A stretch of DNA of 64,000 nucleotides from Bacteroidales bacterium (GTDB lineage Bacteria > Bacteroidota > Bacteroidia > Bacteroidales > F082): positions 1 through 64,000 of the forward strand of contig JAQVLA010000012.1 in NCBI GenBank assembly GCA_028704385.1, written 5' to 3'. Shown in pieces: positions 9,298-16,961 of the stretch (position 1 is the stretch's first letter; each line of letters begins with the position of its first letter). Under the pieces are notes generated by a model. It was not told the origin of the DNA. It saw only the letters and a program-made list of their open reading frames with translations, and searched no databases. The translations under genes and the position numbers were made by a program.

Positions 9298-10185
9298 ATG
9301 TCAACTTATTCAATAAAAGATTTAGAAAGGTTAACCGGGATTAAAGCCCACACCATTCGCATATGGGAAAAACGTTATGGCATCGTTGATCCATGCCGGA
9401 CAGAGTCGAATATCCGTTGGTATAATGATGAAGACCTTAAGAAGCTGTTGAATGTTTCCATTCTAAACCGGCATGGATATAAAATTTCACGCATTGCTAC
9501 CTTATCTTTGCAGCAGATCAACCAAAGGATTATGGAGGTGGTGCAGCCTGAATCTGATTATCTGAGTCAGATCGAAAGCCTTGTCGTTGCCATGATCGAA
9601 CTATGCGAAAACAGGTTCGAAAGAATCTTAAATCAATCCATTATCAAAATTGGATTCGAAGAAACGCTTTTTTATGTAGTTTATCCGTTTTTTGAGAAAA
9701 TAGGTCTGCTATGGCAAACTGGCACAATCAACCCGGCTCAGGAGCACTTTATTTCTAACCTGATCAAGATGAAACTTTTTTTTGCCATTGACAGCCTGCC
9801 TACGGTTACCAAATCGGACTCGAAAAGTATTATATTATTCCTTCCCGAATGGGAACTGCACGAAATCGGCTTGCTCACCTATTATTATATTGCTAAAAAG
9901 CATGGTTTAAAAGTTTATTATCTGGGACAAAATGTGCCTTTTGATGATTTGATCTCGGTAGCGCAAACAGTTGAACCTGATATGTTGGCAACTTATTTTG
10001 TGTCAGCTGTCTCATCCGAAAAGGTTAAGCAATATCTGCATGATTTGGTCAAACATTTTCCTGAGCTTCATATCCTAATTAGCGGGAGGCAGGCTATTGC
10101 AATGGAAGCCGAACTGATGGAAGAAACTAAACTTTTACGGTCGGCCTGTGAATTTAAAAGTTATATAACAACACTCGAAGACTGA
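9298..10185 (+). CDS. MerR-family regulator with B12-binding domain (CarH/LitR-like)
   Basis: A 295-aa regulator. Residues 1-70 form a MerR winged helix (TIRIWEKRYG, then RWYNDEDLKKL). Residues 80-165 form the helical cobalamin-cap region with W139-x9-E149-H150, the signature that packs on adenosylcobalamin in CarH. Residues 175-295 form a Rossmann cobalamin domain with E186-L-H188-E-I-G191, matching the (D/E)xHxxG lower-ligand motif. CarH proteins are known light-sensing repressors that fall off DNA when light breaks the Co-C bond. Light sensing here is inference. An ECF sigma gene follows, as in several Bacteroidota carotenoid loci, but no carotenoid genes are nearby. Confidence 0.88.
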   Translation: MSTYSIKDLERLTGIKAHTIRIWEKRYGIVDPCRTESNIRWYNDEDLKKLLNVSILNRHGYKISRIATLSLQQINQRIMEVVQPESDYLSQIESLVVAMIELCENRFERILNQSIIKIGFEETLFYVVYPFFEKIGLLWQTGTINPAQEHFISNLIKMKLFFAIDSLPTVTKSDSKSIILFLPEWELHEIGLLTYYYIAKKHGLKVYYLGQNVPFDDLISVAQTVEPDMLATYFVSAVSSEKVKQYLHDLVKHFPELHILISGRQAIAMEAELMEETKLLRSACEFKSYITTLED

Positions 10186-10268
10186 TCCTTCCAAAAGTAC
10201 TTTTTCAGTTCCTGACTTTGTGTGACCTATTTAGCCGTTATCTATTAGTGGCTGTATTGTTGAAAAAA

Positions 10269-10308
10269 TTGTTTAACTAAATTTAACACTTTGTAACGTA
10301 AAGATAAC
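10269..10308 (+). promoter_or_regulatory. Phased AAC direct repeats, candidate CarH-like operator
   Basis: Four T-rich/AAC half-motifs in the same orientation: TTTAAC ending 10277, TTTAAC ending 10287, TTGTAAC ending 10297, GATAAC ending 10308. Spacings are 10, 10 and 11 bp, one helical turn each. CarH is known to bind tandem direct repeats of about 11 bp. It lies between the regulator and the ECF sigma promoter. Binding is inferred. Confidence 0.5.
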
Positions 10309-10350
10309 CAGTTGATTGCGGCAAATTATTTTTGTTATTTAGAATAGTTC

Positions 10351-10380
10351 TTGACAAGGTTTTTATTTTGTTTAACTTTG
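10351..10380 (+). promoter_or_regulatory. Promoter of the ECF sigma gene
   Basis: TTG at 10351-10353, 19 bases, then TAACTTTG at 10373-10380: a perfect Bacteroidota -33/-7 pair, 33 bases before the ATG. A TTGTTTAAC motif overlaps the -7 element, so a regulator binding there could occlude it. Confidence 0.75.
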
Positions 10381-10413
10381 CCTGAACAAATTTAAACATA
10401 AAACCGAAAAACC

Positions 10414-10923
10414 ATGACCGCAATAGAATTCAATTATCAATTAACGAGATTACAAAAATACCTCGAGATATTTGCCAGACAGTTAACCGGAAATGAAGAT
10501 GATGCAAAGGATTTGCTTCAGGAAACCTTTCTTAAAGCATTGGTTTATCGCGAAAAATATGTTGTTCAAAACAACTTCAAAGCCTGGGTTTATACCATTA
10601 TGAAGAACATCTTCATTAATAATTACAGGCGTAATAAAAAAGCCAAAACCATTATTGATCAAACAGATAACCTTTACTTCCTGAATACCGGAAGCGAATT
10701 ACGAGAAAATAATCCGGATTCGATTCTTGCCGCCAAAGAACTTCAAAAAGGAATCGATAGCTTGGACAAGGATTTTCGCAGGGCCTTTGATATGTATAAT
10801 GAAGGATACAAGTACAAAGAAATTGCTGACGAACTTGATTTGACAATTGGCACTGTTAAAAGCCGGATTTTTTACAGCCGCAAAAAACTGATGGAAAACT
10901 TAAAGGAATATCAGCCGTCTTAA
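10414..10923 (+). CDS. ECF-type RNA polymerase sigma factor
   Basis: A 169-aa sigma-70 family protein with region 2 (DAKDLLQETFLKAL near residues 30-43, then YTIMKNIFINNYRR) and region 4 (YKEIADELDLTIGTVKSRIFYSRKKL near 133-158). No region 3, so an ECF sigma. No anti-sigma gene follows. Its position after a CarH-like MerR regulator suggests it is the target of that repressor. In related organisms such a sigma drives light- or stress-induced genes; the regulon cannot be read from this window. ATG at 10414. Confidence 0.92.
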   Translation: MTAIEFNYQLTRLQKYLEIFARQLTGNEDDAKDLLQETFLKALVYREKYVVQNNFKAWVYTIMKNIFINNYRRNKKAKTIIDQTDNLYFLNTGSELRENNPDSILAAKELQKGIDSLDKDFRRAFDMYNEGYKYKEIADELDLTIGTVKSRIFYSRKKLMENLKEYQPS

Positions 10924-10988
10924 TTCAGCTTTATTTGAATTTTTTGTTAATTTGTCTCAATTTATTGTTTAATTAAGACTGATAGAAA

Positions 10989-11019
10989 GTTAAACAAAAT
11001 TATTTATTATTTTGTTAAC
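10989..11019. promoter_or_regulatory. Inverted repeat GTTAAACAAAAT / ATTTTGTTAAC
   Basis: Two arms of 12 and 11 bases with one unpaired base and an 8-base AT spacer. The arms contain the same TTGTTTAAC-type word found before the sigma gene. Either an operator or a weak terminator; there is no T run right after it. Confidence 0.4.
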
Positions 11020-11161
11020 ATAACAGGTAATCAGTTACTAATTTGCGCATTATCAGTATTATGAATAATGTCATGATTAAACAAAGTTTCAAAAACCGGA
11101 ATTGTAATTTGAGGAATAAGTTCCTCTGAAGGTGTTAAAAACCGATAGAAAATTATTTTTT

Positions 11162-11722
11162 TTAAAGTCCGCGAAATTCAGCTTTTATTTCTTGAATGGC
11201 GTTTTGAATTAAAGATATATCAAGGGTTAATAAAACACTGGCAAGTTGATCTGAACCAGCATTTTCGGGCAGATTGGAAACTGCCAGATTGATCTGTTTA
11301 ATCAACTCTTCCTTTGCATTCGAAATCAACTGCCATGAGGTTTCTGAAACATAGAGCTGTTGCGCCAGATTGTGCTCAAACTCCTCCCTAACATTTTGAA
11401 TCAAAGCCAGGTGGAAACCTCTTAATCCGGCATGATTATTTATATTTCTTTTGATCAGACTTTGAGGCTGAATCCGTTCGAGGTAAAGAATCAATCGCTC
11501 CATCGCCTGAATTTTCAAAGGCAGGATAAATTTTCTGCTCAATTGCTTTTCGTTGTGATGTAGCTTAAGTTGGATGGTTTTGGCTCGTAATTCATTTTTG
11601 TCCTCTAAAGTGACATCAACATTTTGATTTCTTTGTCTGACTTTTAGGGTTAAAATGATGATACTCAGTAAAATCAGACTAAGCAGAAAAAATAAAATAA
11701 AGGTAGAAATTGAAAAAGACAT
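11162..11722 (-). CDS. Membrane-anchored conserved hypothetical protein
   Basis: About 186 aa from the ATG at 11722 (MSFSIS); a TTG nine codons earlier is less likely. One N-terminal membrane helix (about residues 4-27) is followed by a long, charged, mainly helical cytoplasmic part with coiled-coil-like stretches. No catalytic motif. It resembles an uncharacterised Bacteroidota family that I recall under DUF7935, which I cannot confirm here. Divergent from aspC, with the two starts about 160 bases apart. Confidence 0.6.
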   Translation of the reverse strand: MSFSISTFILFFLLSLILLSIIILTLKVRQRNQNVDVTLEDKNELRAKTIQLKLHHNEKQLSRKFILPLKIQAMERLILYLERIQPQSLIKRNINNHAGLRGFHLALIQNVREEFEHNLAQQLYVSETSWQLISNAKEELIKQINLAVSNLPENAGSDQLASVLLTLDISLIQNAIQEIKAEFRGL

Positions 11723-11848
11723 CTTTATTAACAACTTAATCGGTGACAATTTTGATTGGCTAAAATAGCAAATATTTACCGGAAATCATTTCATGCTGCG
11801 AAGTTTATGATTAAAATTGTTTTGTGAATTATCTAACAATAAAATGTT

Positions 11849-11856
11849 TACCTTTG
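11849..11856 (+). promoter_or_regulatory. -7 element of aspC promoter
   Basis: TACCTTTG matches TAnnTTTG, 24 bases before the aspC ATG. A TTG lies upstream at 24-base spacing, longer than the ideal 19, so the -33 assignment is weak. Confidence 0.5.
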
Positions 11857-11880
11857 CTCATTCCATAAAAAAGCCAGTAA

Positions 11881-13095
11881 ATGTCGGACAATAATCATCT
11901 GTTATCAAGGCGGGTTAAAGCACTCAGCGAATCTGCCACCCTCGAAATGACCCGCAAAAGCCGGGAACTGAAAGAGCAGGGAATTGACGTTATCACATTG
12001 AGTATTGGTGAGCCGGATTTTAACACTCCGGCACATGTTAAAAGTGCTGCAATACAAGCCATAAATGACAATAAAACACACTATCCGCCGGTGCCCGGAA
12101 CCAATGAACTAAGACAAGCAATCGCCAGCAAGTTAAAAAGGGATAACGGTTTGGATTACAAGGCTTCGCAGATTATTGTTTCAACCGGAGCAAAGCAATC
12201 TATTATGAATGCTTTTTTTAGCTTGTTAAATCCAGGTGATGAGGTGATTATACCAGCTCCTTATTGGGTTTCCTATCCCGAGATGGTGAAGATGGCCGAA
12301 GGTGTCCCAGTGTACATTCCAAGCACTGTAGAAACAGATTTCAAAATCTCAGCTGATCAACTCGACAAGGCAATCACTGCCAAAACAAAAGCTTTAATTT
12401 TCAGCAGCCCGTGCAACCCAAGTGGTTCTGTTTATGATCAGAACGAACTGGAGGCATTTGCCAGGATACTCCAAAAACATCCTGACGTTTTTGTGATTTC
12501 GGATGAGATATACGAATACATCCGTTTTGAAGGTCGGCACAGCAGTATTGCTTCCTTTGATTTTCTTAAAGACAGGGTGATCCTTATCAATGGCCTTTCG
12601 AAAGGTTTTGCAATGACAGGCTGGCGACTGGGTTTTATGGCTGCGCATCAGGACATTGCCAATGCCTGTAATACCATTCAGGGACAATATACATCCGGTA
12701 CTTCCTCCATATCACAGGAAGCAGCCATTGCAGCCTTTAATACCGATCCGGGCAAATCAGATGAAATCAGACAAATGGTGACCAGCTTTAGAAGTCGAGG
12801 CGAATTATTATACGACCGGCTTTCGGCCATTAAGGGTGTTATTCCTAATAAGCCTAAGGGAGCTTTCTACCTTTTCCCTGATATAAGTTACTATTTTGGT
12901 AAGGCTTATGAAAATTACCAGATTAAAGATAGTAAGTCGCTGGCATTATATCTGTTAGCAGAAGCTCATGTGGCACTTGTTAGTGGCGATGCATTTGGTT
13001 GTGATAATTGTATTCGCTTTAGTTTTGCCACTTCGGAGCGACAAATTGAAGAAGCCTGCAACCGAATTGAATCAGCACTTAAAAAGTTAAGTTAA
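11881..13095 (+). CDS. aspC: Pyridoxal-phosphate aminotransferase, aspartate aminotransferase type
   Basis: A 404-aa fold-type I class I aminotransferase. Motifs: SIGEPDFNTP near residue 42, YPPVPGTNELRQAI near 69, the SPCNPSGSVY motif near 177, SDEIYEYIRF near 208, and the PLP lysine K241 in NGLSKGFAMTGWRLG. The type Ib pattern fits aspartate (possibly aspartate/prephenate) transamination with 2-oxoglutarate in the cytosol. Normal length, ATG start. Own promoter; the heptose kinase gene follows 46 bases downstream behind its own -7 element. Confidence 0.9.
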   Translation: MSDNNHLLSRRVKALSESATLEMTRKSRELKEQGIDVITLSIGEPDFNTPAHVKSAAIQAINDNKTHYPPVPGTNELRQAIASKLKRDNGLDYKASQIIVSTGAKQSIMNAFFSLLNPGDEVIIPAPYWVSYPEMVKMAEGVPVYIPSTVETDFKISADQLDKAITAKTKALIFSSPCNPSGSVYDQNELEAFARILQKHPDVFVISDEIYEYIRFEGRHSSIASFDFLKDRVILINGLSKGFAMTGWRLGFMAAHQDIANACNTIQGQYTSGTSSISQEAAIAAFNTDPGKSDEIRQMVTSFRSRGELLYDRLSAIKGVIPNKPKGAFYLFPDISYYFGKAYENYQIKDSKSLALYLLAEAHVALVSGDAFGCDNCIRFSFATSERQIEEACNRIESALKKLS

Positions 13096-13117
13096 CGGAG
13101 ATTTTATCTATTAGCTT

Positions 13118-13125
13118 TACTTTTG
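13118..13125 (+). promoter_or_regulatory. -7 element upstream of the heptose kinase gene
   Basis: TACTTTTG, an exact TAnnTTTG match, 16 bases before the ATG at 13142. The predicted leader would be only about 10 bases. No good TTG at 19-base spacing. Confidence 0.5.
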
Positions 13126-13141
13126 CACAAAATTTCCGCTT

Positions 13142-14155
13142 ATGCTGACTGTAGAAAGTGTTTCAAGATTATTTGCTGATTTTGATAAGCTCAGGGTGTT
13201 AATCCTTGGTGATGTGATGATTGACAGTTACCTTTTTGGCACGGTTGACCGAATTTCTCCTGAGGCTCCTGTTCCTGTAGTAGCTGTAAGTAAACGAACC
13301 GAGCGCCTGGGTGGAGCAGCCAATGTAGCACTAAATATCAAAGCATTGGGAGCTGAAGCGGTGATTTGTTCAGTTGTTGGAAATGATGAGCGGGCAAATA
13401 TTTTTGAGAAATTGCTGATAAGTCATCAATTGCCAGTAAATGGGTTGATTAGAAGTAAAAACCGCATCACTACGACAAAGTACAGGGTGATCGGAAATAA
13501 TGTACAAATGCTTCGGGTTGATGAGGAGGATACCACAGAGCTGAATCAAAGGGAATCAAAAGACCTGCTCGATCGATTAGAATATTTGCTCCAAACAGAA
13601 CTTTTTGATGCAATAATCCTGCAGGATTACAATAAAGGAGTTCTTACCAAAGAGGTAATCGGGGAGGTAATCAGATTGGCAGCACAGCATAAGATTCCGG
13701 TGACCGTGGATCCAAAGAAGAAAAATTTCATGGAATTTCGTGGAGCAACATTGTTTAAGCCTAACCTCAAAGAAATGCGTGAAGGTTTGGGTAGGTCAGG
13801 TTCTGTTTCAGGTATCGCTGAGTTGTTTGCGGATGCGGCAATCCTACAGGATAAGATGCAAATTAAATACTTCATGGTTACGCTTTCCGAAAAAGGTGTT
13901 TTGATTCGTATGGATGATATTAATGAAACAGAGGAAATACACATTCCGGCACATTTAAGGAATATTGCTGATGTATCCGGAGCAGGTGATACGGTAATCA
14001 GTGTGGCAACGCTATGTCTGGCACTTGGCCAGGAGACCGGTGATATTGCAGCAATAGCAAATCTGGCAGGAGGCCTGGTTTGCGAGGAGGTTGGCGTAGT
14101 GCCCGTCAATAAAAACAAATTACATGATGAAGTGTTAAGACTTCTGGTCCATTAA
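13142..14155 (+). CDS. hldA: PfkB-family kinase, D-glycero-beta-D-manno-heptose-7-phosphate kinase type
   Basis: A 337-aa ribokinase-fold kinase like the N-terminal domain of HldE/RfaE. N-terminal GDVMIDSYLFGTVDRISPEAPVP-type stretch, GGAANVALNIKALGAE near residue 58-73, VDPKKKNF near 188, and the anion-hole/catalytic motif DVSGAGDTV near 278. It would phosphorylate heptose-7-phosphate at C1 for ADP-heptose, an LPS core precursor. The cytidylyltransferase domain of HldE is absent, so a separate HldC is expected elsewhere. The start motif and lpxB/KdsC nearby support this over other sugar kinases. Confidence 0.85.
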   Translation: MLTVESVSRLFADFDKLRVLILGDVMIDSYLFGTVDRISPEAPVPVVAVSKRTERLGGAANVALNIKALGAEAVICSVVGNDERANIFEKLLISHQLPVNGLIRSKNRITTTKYRVIGNNVQMLRVDEEDTTELNQRESKDLLDRLEYLLQTELFDAIILQDYNKGVLTKEVIGEVIRLAAQHKIPVTVDPKKKNFMEFRGATLFKPNLKEMREGLGRSGSVSGIAELFADAAILQDKMQIKYFMVTLSEKGVLIRMDDINETEEIHIPAHLRNIADVSGAGDTVISVATLCLALGQETGDIAAIANLAGGLVCEEVGVVPVNKNKLHDEVLRLLVH

Positions 14156-14164
14156 AATATTTTT

Positions 14165-14875
14165 ATGTCAGAACCAAAATCCAGGAAAGAGCAGGTACGG
14201 TTGATGTTTGATAATATCGCCCGTAAATACGACTTTTTAAATCATTTTTTATCTGCAGGGATTGATAAAGGCTGGCGTAAAAAGGTGGTCAAGTTAATTA
14301 TACAGCAACAACCTACACATATCCTTGACGTGGCAACCGGAACTGCTGATCTGGCTATTGCCCTGGCCCAAAAATCCAAATCACCAATCACAGGGATCGA
14401 TATTTCCAATGGCATGTTGGAAATTGGCAGGGAGAAGTTGAAAAAGCTTAAACTCGATCAACAAATTTTACTGCAACAGGCTGATTCAGAAAATATTCCT
14501 TTCGCTGATCAAACTTTTGATGCGGTGATGGTAGCTTTTGGAGTGAGGAATTTTGAAACTTTGGATAAGGGAATAAAAGAAATGTTTCGGGTACTCAAAC
14601 CTGGTGGGATGCTGGCGGTTCTTGAGTTTTCGAAGCCCAGAAAATTTCCGGTAAAACAATTGTATAACTTTTATTTTAAATACATTTTACCCATGCTTGG
14701 CAGGATGATTTCCAAGGATAAAGCTGCTTATACCTATCTGCCCGAATCCGTTGGACAGTTTCCGGATGGAAAGCTGTTCCTGAATCGGATGGAATCGTGT
14801 GGTTTTGTAAAGAACTCCGAAAAACGGCTCACATTTGGTATCGCAACCATTTATACCGGATTTAAAGCAGATTAG
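14165..14875 (+). CDS. ubiE: Demethylmenaquinone methyltransferase
   Basis: A 236-aa class I SAM methyltransferase of the UbiE/MenG family that C-methylates demethylmenaquinone to menaquinone. Family signatures: MFDNIARKYDFLNHFLSAGID at the N-terminus (in two overlapping pieces), the SAM loop LDVATGTADLAIAL near residue 58, and VAFGVRNFETLDKGIKEMFRVLKPGG near 122-147 (typical UbiE signature). An anaerobic Bacteroidota would use menaquinone only, so menG is equally apt. Nine bases after hldA, and a promoter for the next gene overlaps its stop. Confidence 0.93.
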   Translation: MSEPKSRKEQVRLMFDNIARKYDFLNHFLSAGIDKGWRKKVVKLIIQQQPTHILDVATGTADLAIALAQKSKSPITGIDISNGMLEIGREKLKKLKLDQQILLQQADSENIPFADQTFDAVMVAFGVRNFETLDKGIKEMFRVLKPGGMLAVLEFSKPRKFPVKQLYNFYFKYILPMLGRMISKDKAAYTYLPESVGQFPDGKLFLNRMESCGFVKNSEKRLTFGIATIYTGFKAD

Positions 14876-14905
14876 TTGAGCAATTAGTATAAATCTCTAT
14901 TTTTG
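14876..14905 (+). promoter_or_regulatory. Promoter of the PorT-like gene
   Basis: TTG at 14876-14878 directly after the ubiE stop, 19 bases, then TATTTTTG at 14898-14905: a perfect -33/-7 pair. The leader to the TTG start at 14992 would be about 80 bases. Confidence 0.75.
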
Positions 14906-14991
14906 CCCTTCATTAAACATGGATGTGTCTTTTGCTGTAATAATCAGGATAAATTGGCGTTTGTGCATTAAATTGTAAAAAATTCTATCAT

Positions 14992-15789
14992 TTGAAAAAA
15001 TACCTGCCTTTACTTTTTCTGGGATTAATAGTTTTAATTTCTTCTTTTGATGCAGCCGCCCAGCGCAGAAAGGTGATGAACCTGCCCAAATATGATCTTG
15101 AACCTTATCACTTTGGTTTTATCCTGGCTGCCAACGAAATGCATTATACTTTAAATCTAAAGGACGGTTTTCAGAACGTTTTTCATGAACCTGAATTTTG
15201 GCCCGAACGTCCTTCATCTGATTCGGTTCAGCTCATCAATATGACGCCGGCTGCTACTCCGGGTTTTACTATTGGCATCGTTGGTAACTTACGGCTTGCT
15301 AATCATTTTGATCTTAGATTCATCCCCTCGCTTAGTTTTGGTGAACGACATATGGATTATCAGGTCAGAGAGTACAATAATGGAGCTGACAGCTTGTTTT
15401 TATTCCGCAAAAGCAATGCGTCCACTTTTGTTGAGTTTCCGTTGCATATCAAATACCGGTCGAAACGGTTGAACAATGCTGCAGCCTACATTATTGGAGG
15501 CGTAAATTATCGCATCGACCTGGCTTCACAAAAGAAAAATGAACGCGATATCACGCTGCCTGGAGGCGGTACAGAAACAATTATCGAAGGTATCAGAACA
15601 AACCGGAATAGTGTTGCATTGGAAATTGGAACAGGGTTTGATTTCTACACCAATTTTTTCAAATTCGGGGTTGAGCTGAAAATGAGTTATGGCTTAGGTA
15701 GCATAGTCGAAACAGATAATTATATCTATACTTCGAGCGTTGAAAGCCTGAAGAATAAGATATTTCAAATATCATTCACTTTTGAATAA
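14992..15789 (+). CDS. porT: PorT-family outer-membrane beta-barrel protein
   Basis: A 265-aa protein with a signal peptide (KKYLPLLFLGLIVLISS, cut near DAAAQ) and an alternating beta-strand barrel that ends in Phe-Glu (ISFTFE). This matches the PorT/SprT type of the T9SS, which acts at the outer membrane. The start is TTG at 14992; the next ATG falls after the signal peptide. Adjacency to ubiE is, from memory, common for porT in Bacteroidota. Three T9SS cargo proteins in the window agree with a working system. Assignment among PorT-family barrels is likely but not certain. Confidence 0.75.
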   Translation: MKKYLPLLFLGLIVLISSFDAAAQRRKVMNLPKYDLEPYHFGFILAANEMHYTLNLKDGFQNVFHEPEFWPERPSSDSVQLINMTPAATPGFTIGIVGNLRLANHFDLRFIPSLSFGERHMDYQVREYNNGADSLFLFRKSNASTFVEFPLHIKYRSKRLNNAAAYIIGGVNYRIDLASQKKNERDITLPGGGTETIIEGIRTNRNSVALEIGTGFDFYTNFFKFGVELKMSYGLGSIVETDNYIYTSSVESLKNKIFQISFTFE

Positions 15790-15795
15790 ACATTT

Positions 15796-16500
15796 ATGGA
15801 AACCGAAAAAACTAGGGATGAATTGTTTAAAACACTGATTAGTAAATCTACCCTGAAGCAGGATGTTTATGCCAATACCTTTGCAGGTTTACGACTTTTT
15901 AAGTCAGTGATTGAGGAGCTTACTAAAGATTATCTGGTGAAGTTCGAAACAATGAAAACACACCGGAATATTACTTTTGAAAACAGATATCGCGGCGATT
16001 TTGAGATAGAGCTAAAGTTTGGTGGTGATATTTTGCTATTCCTGATGCATACCAATGTTTTTGAGTTTAACCGTGATCATGAAATCATGCGAACGCCTTA
16101 TATCCGTGAAGACAGGGAAAGGTCGTATTGTGGGATTATTAATATCTACAATTTTTTGTCAGATTCATTTAAATACAATCGTTACAACGATATTGGTTAT
16201 TTGATTGGCCGGGTTTTTATCAACAAGGAAAACCATTACTTTATTGAAGGAAAGCGTGAACTTGGTTTATTGCTGAATAACTTCAGTAAAAATGAGCTTA
16301 ACCGTGCCTCGGCAACCGATCTTGTGGAAGCTGCAATTACCTACACCATTAATTTTGATTTACTTACTCCACCTTATGAAGCAGTTAAGCTGGTAACAGT
16401 AAACGAAATGAAAAACACCCTGGATGCCATTTCAATGAAAACGGGAAAACGCTTAGGCTTTCAATTTCAGGCAGATGTGGATGGAAAAGAACAAAAATGA
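15796..16500 (+). CDS. Conserved hypothetical protein
   Basis: A 234-aa soluble protein, no signal peptide or membrane segment. Mixed alpha/beta with aromatic-rich stretches (ENRYRGDFEIELKFGGD, YNDIGYLIGRVFINKE). I recognise no domain. It starts six bases after the porT-like gene and is likely cotranscribed with it, so a link to secretion is possible but unproven. Confidence 0.6.
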   Translation: METEKTRDELFKTLISKSTLKQDVYANTFAGLRLFKSVIEELTKDYLVKFETMKTHRNITFENRYRGDFEIELKFGGDILLFLMHTNVFEFNRDHEIMRTPYIREDRERSYCGIINIYNFLSDSFKYNRYNDIGYLIGRVFINKENHYFIEGKRELGLLLNNFSKNELNRASATDLVEAAITYTINFDLLTPPYEAVKLVTVNEMKNTLDAISMKTGKRLGFQFQADVDGKEQK

Positions 16501-16518
16501 AAAATTTTTATAAAAATC

Positions 16519-16548
16519 TTGGACGGAAATAAAATTATAGTATTTTTG
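16519..16548 (+). promoter_or_regulatory. Promoter of tRNA-Glu
   Basis: TTG at 16519-16521, 19 bases, TATTTTTG at 16541-16548, 20 bases before the mature tRNA 5' end. A perfect -33/-7 pair. Confidence 0.8.
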
Positions 16549-16568
16549 CACCCACAATTAAAACAAAG

Positions 16569-16642
16569 GCTCCCATCGTCTAGCCCGGTCAGGACGCCAG
16601 GTTTTCATCCTGGTAACAGGGGTTCAAATCCCCTTGGGAGTA
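16569..16642 (+). tRNA. tRNA-Glu (anticodon TTC)
   Basis: Acceptor GCTCCCA/TGGGAGT (first pair G-U), D-arm TCGTCTAG as in other tRNA-Glu, anticodon stem CCAGG/CCTGG with loop TTTTCAT (anticodon TTC), T arm GGGG TTCAAAT CCCC, discriminator A. CCA not encoded. Single-gene transcript closed by a strong terminator. Confidence 0.95.
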
Positions 16643-16646
16643 CAAG

Positions 16647-16680
16647 GTCTCTGAAGCAATTGCTTCAGAGACTTTTTTTT
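16647..16680 (+). terminator. Terminator of tRNA-Glu
   Basis: Perfect 11-bp stem GTCTCTGAAGC/GCTTCAGAGAC with an AATT loop, followed by eight T. The bases from 16682 to the glyA -7 element at 16854 hold no gene or further structure that I can see. Confidence 0.9.
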
Positions 16681-16853
16681 ATTGCTAAATGTATAAATAT
16701 CAATAGTTTGCATATACTTTCTCCCGACAAATACTCGCACACATCCTGGTAATGCAAGAATTATACTTGGGAATGTTTAAACTGCCGGTGAAAAGATTCA
16801 GAAAATTAAGGGATTAGCCATTAAAAGATTTAAATAGATCGCAGAATTATTGC

Positions 16854-16861
16854 TACCTTTG
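16854..16861 (+). promoter_or_regulatory. -7 element upstream of glyA
   Basis: TACCTTTG, an exact TAnnTTTG match, about 100 bases before the glyA ATG. No TTG at the proper distance, so moderate support only. Confidence 0.4.
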
Positions 16862-16961
16862 TTAAGTTCTAAAAAATTAATTTGATAAGGGTATATTTCT
16901 GAATATTAGTTTATTGTATTTTCAATTATGGAAAAATTACCCTAAAATAAAACGAAATTTT

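Noticed and set aside
16519-16752. A 77-codon open frame on the plus strand.
   Set aside because: It runs straight through tRNA-Glu and its terminator and has no start context.
16914-16961. N-terminal extension of glyA from a TTG.
   Set aside because: The family begins at [11 protein letters not shown]; the extension has no homology to expect and the ATG at 16962 is well placed.
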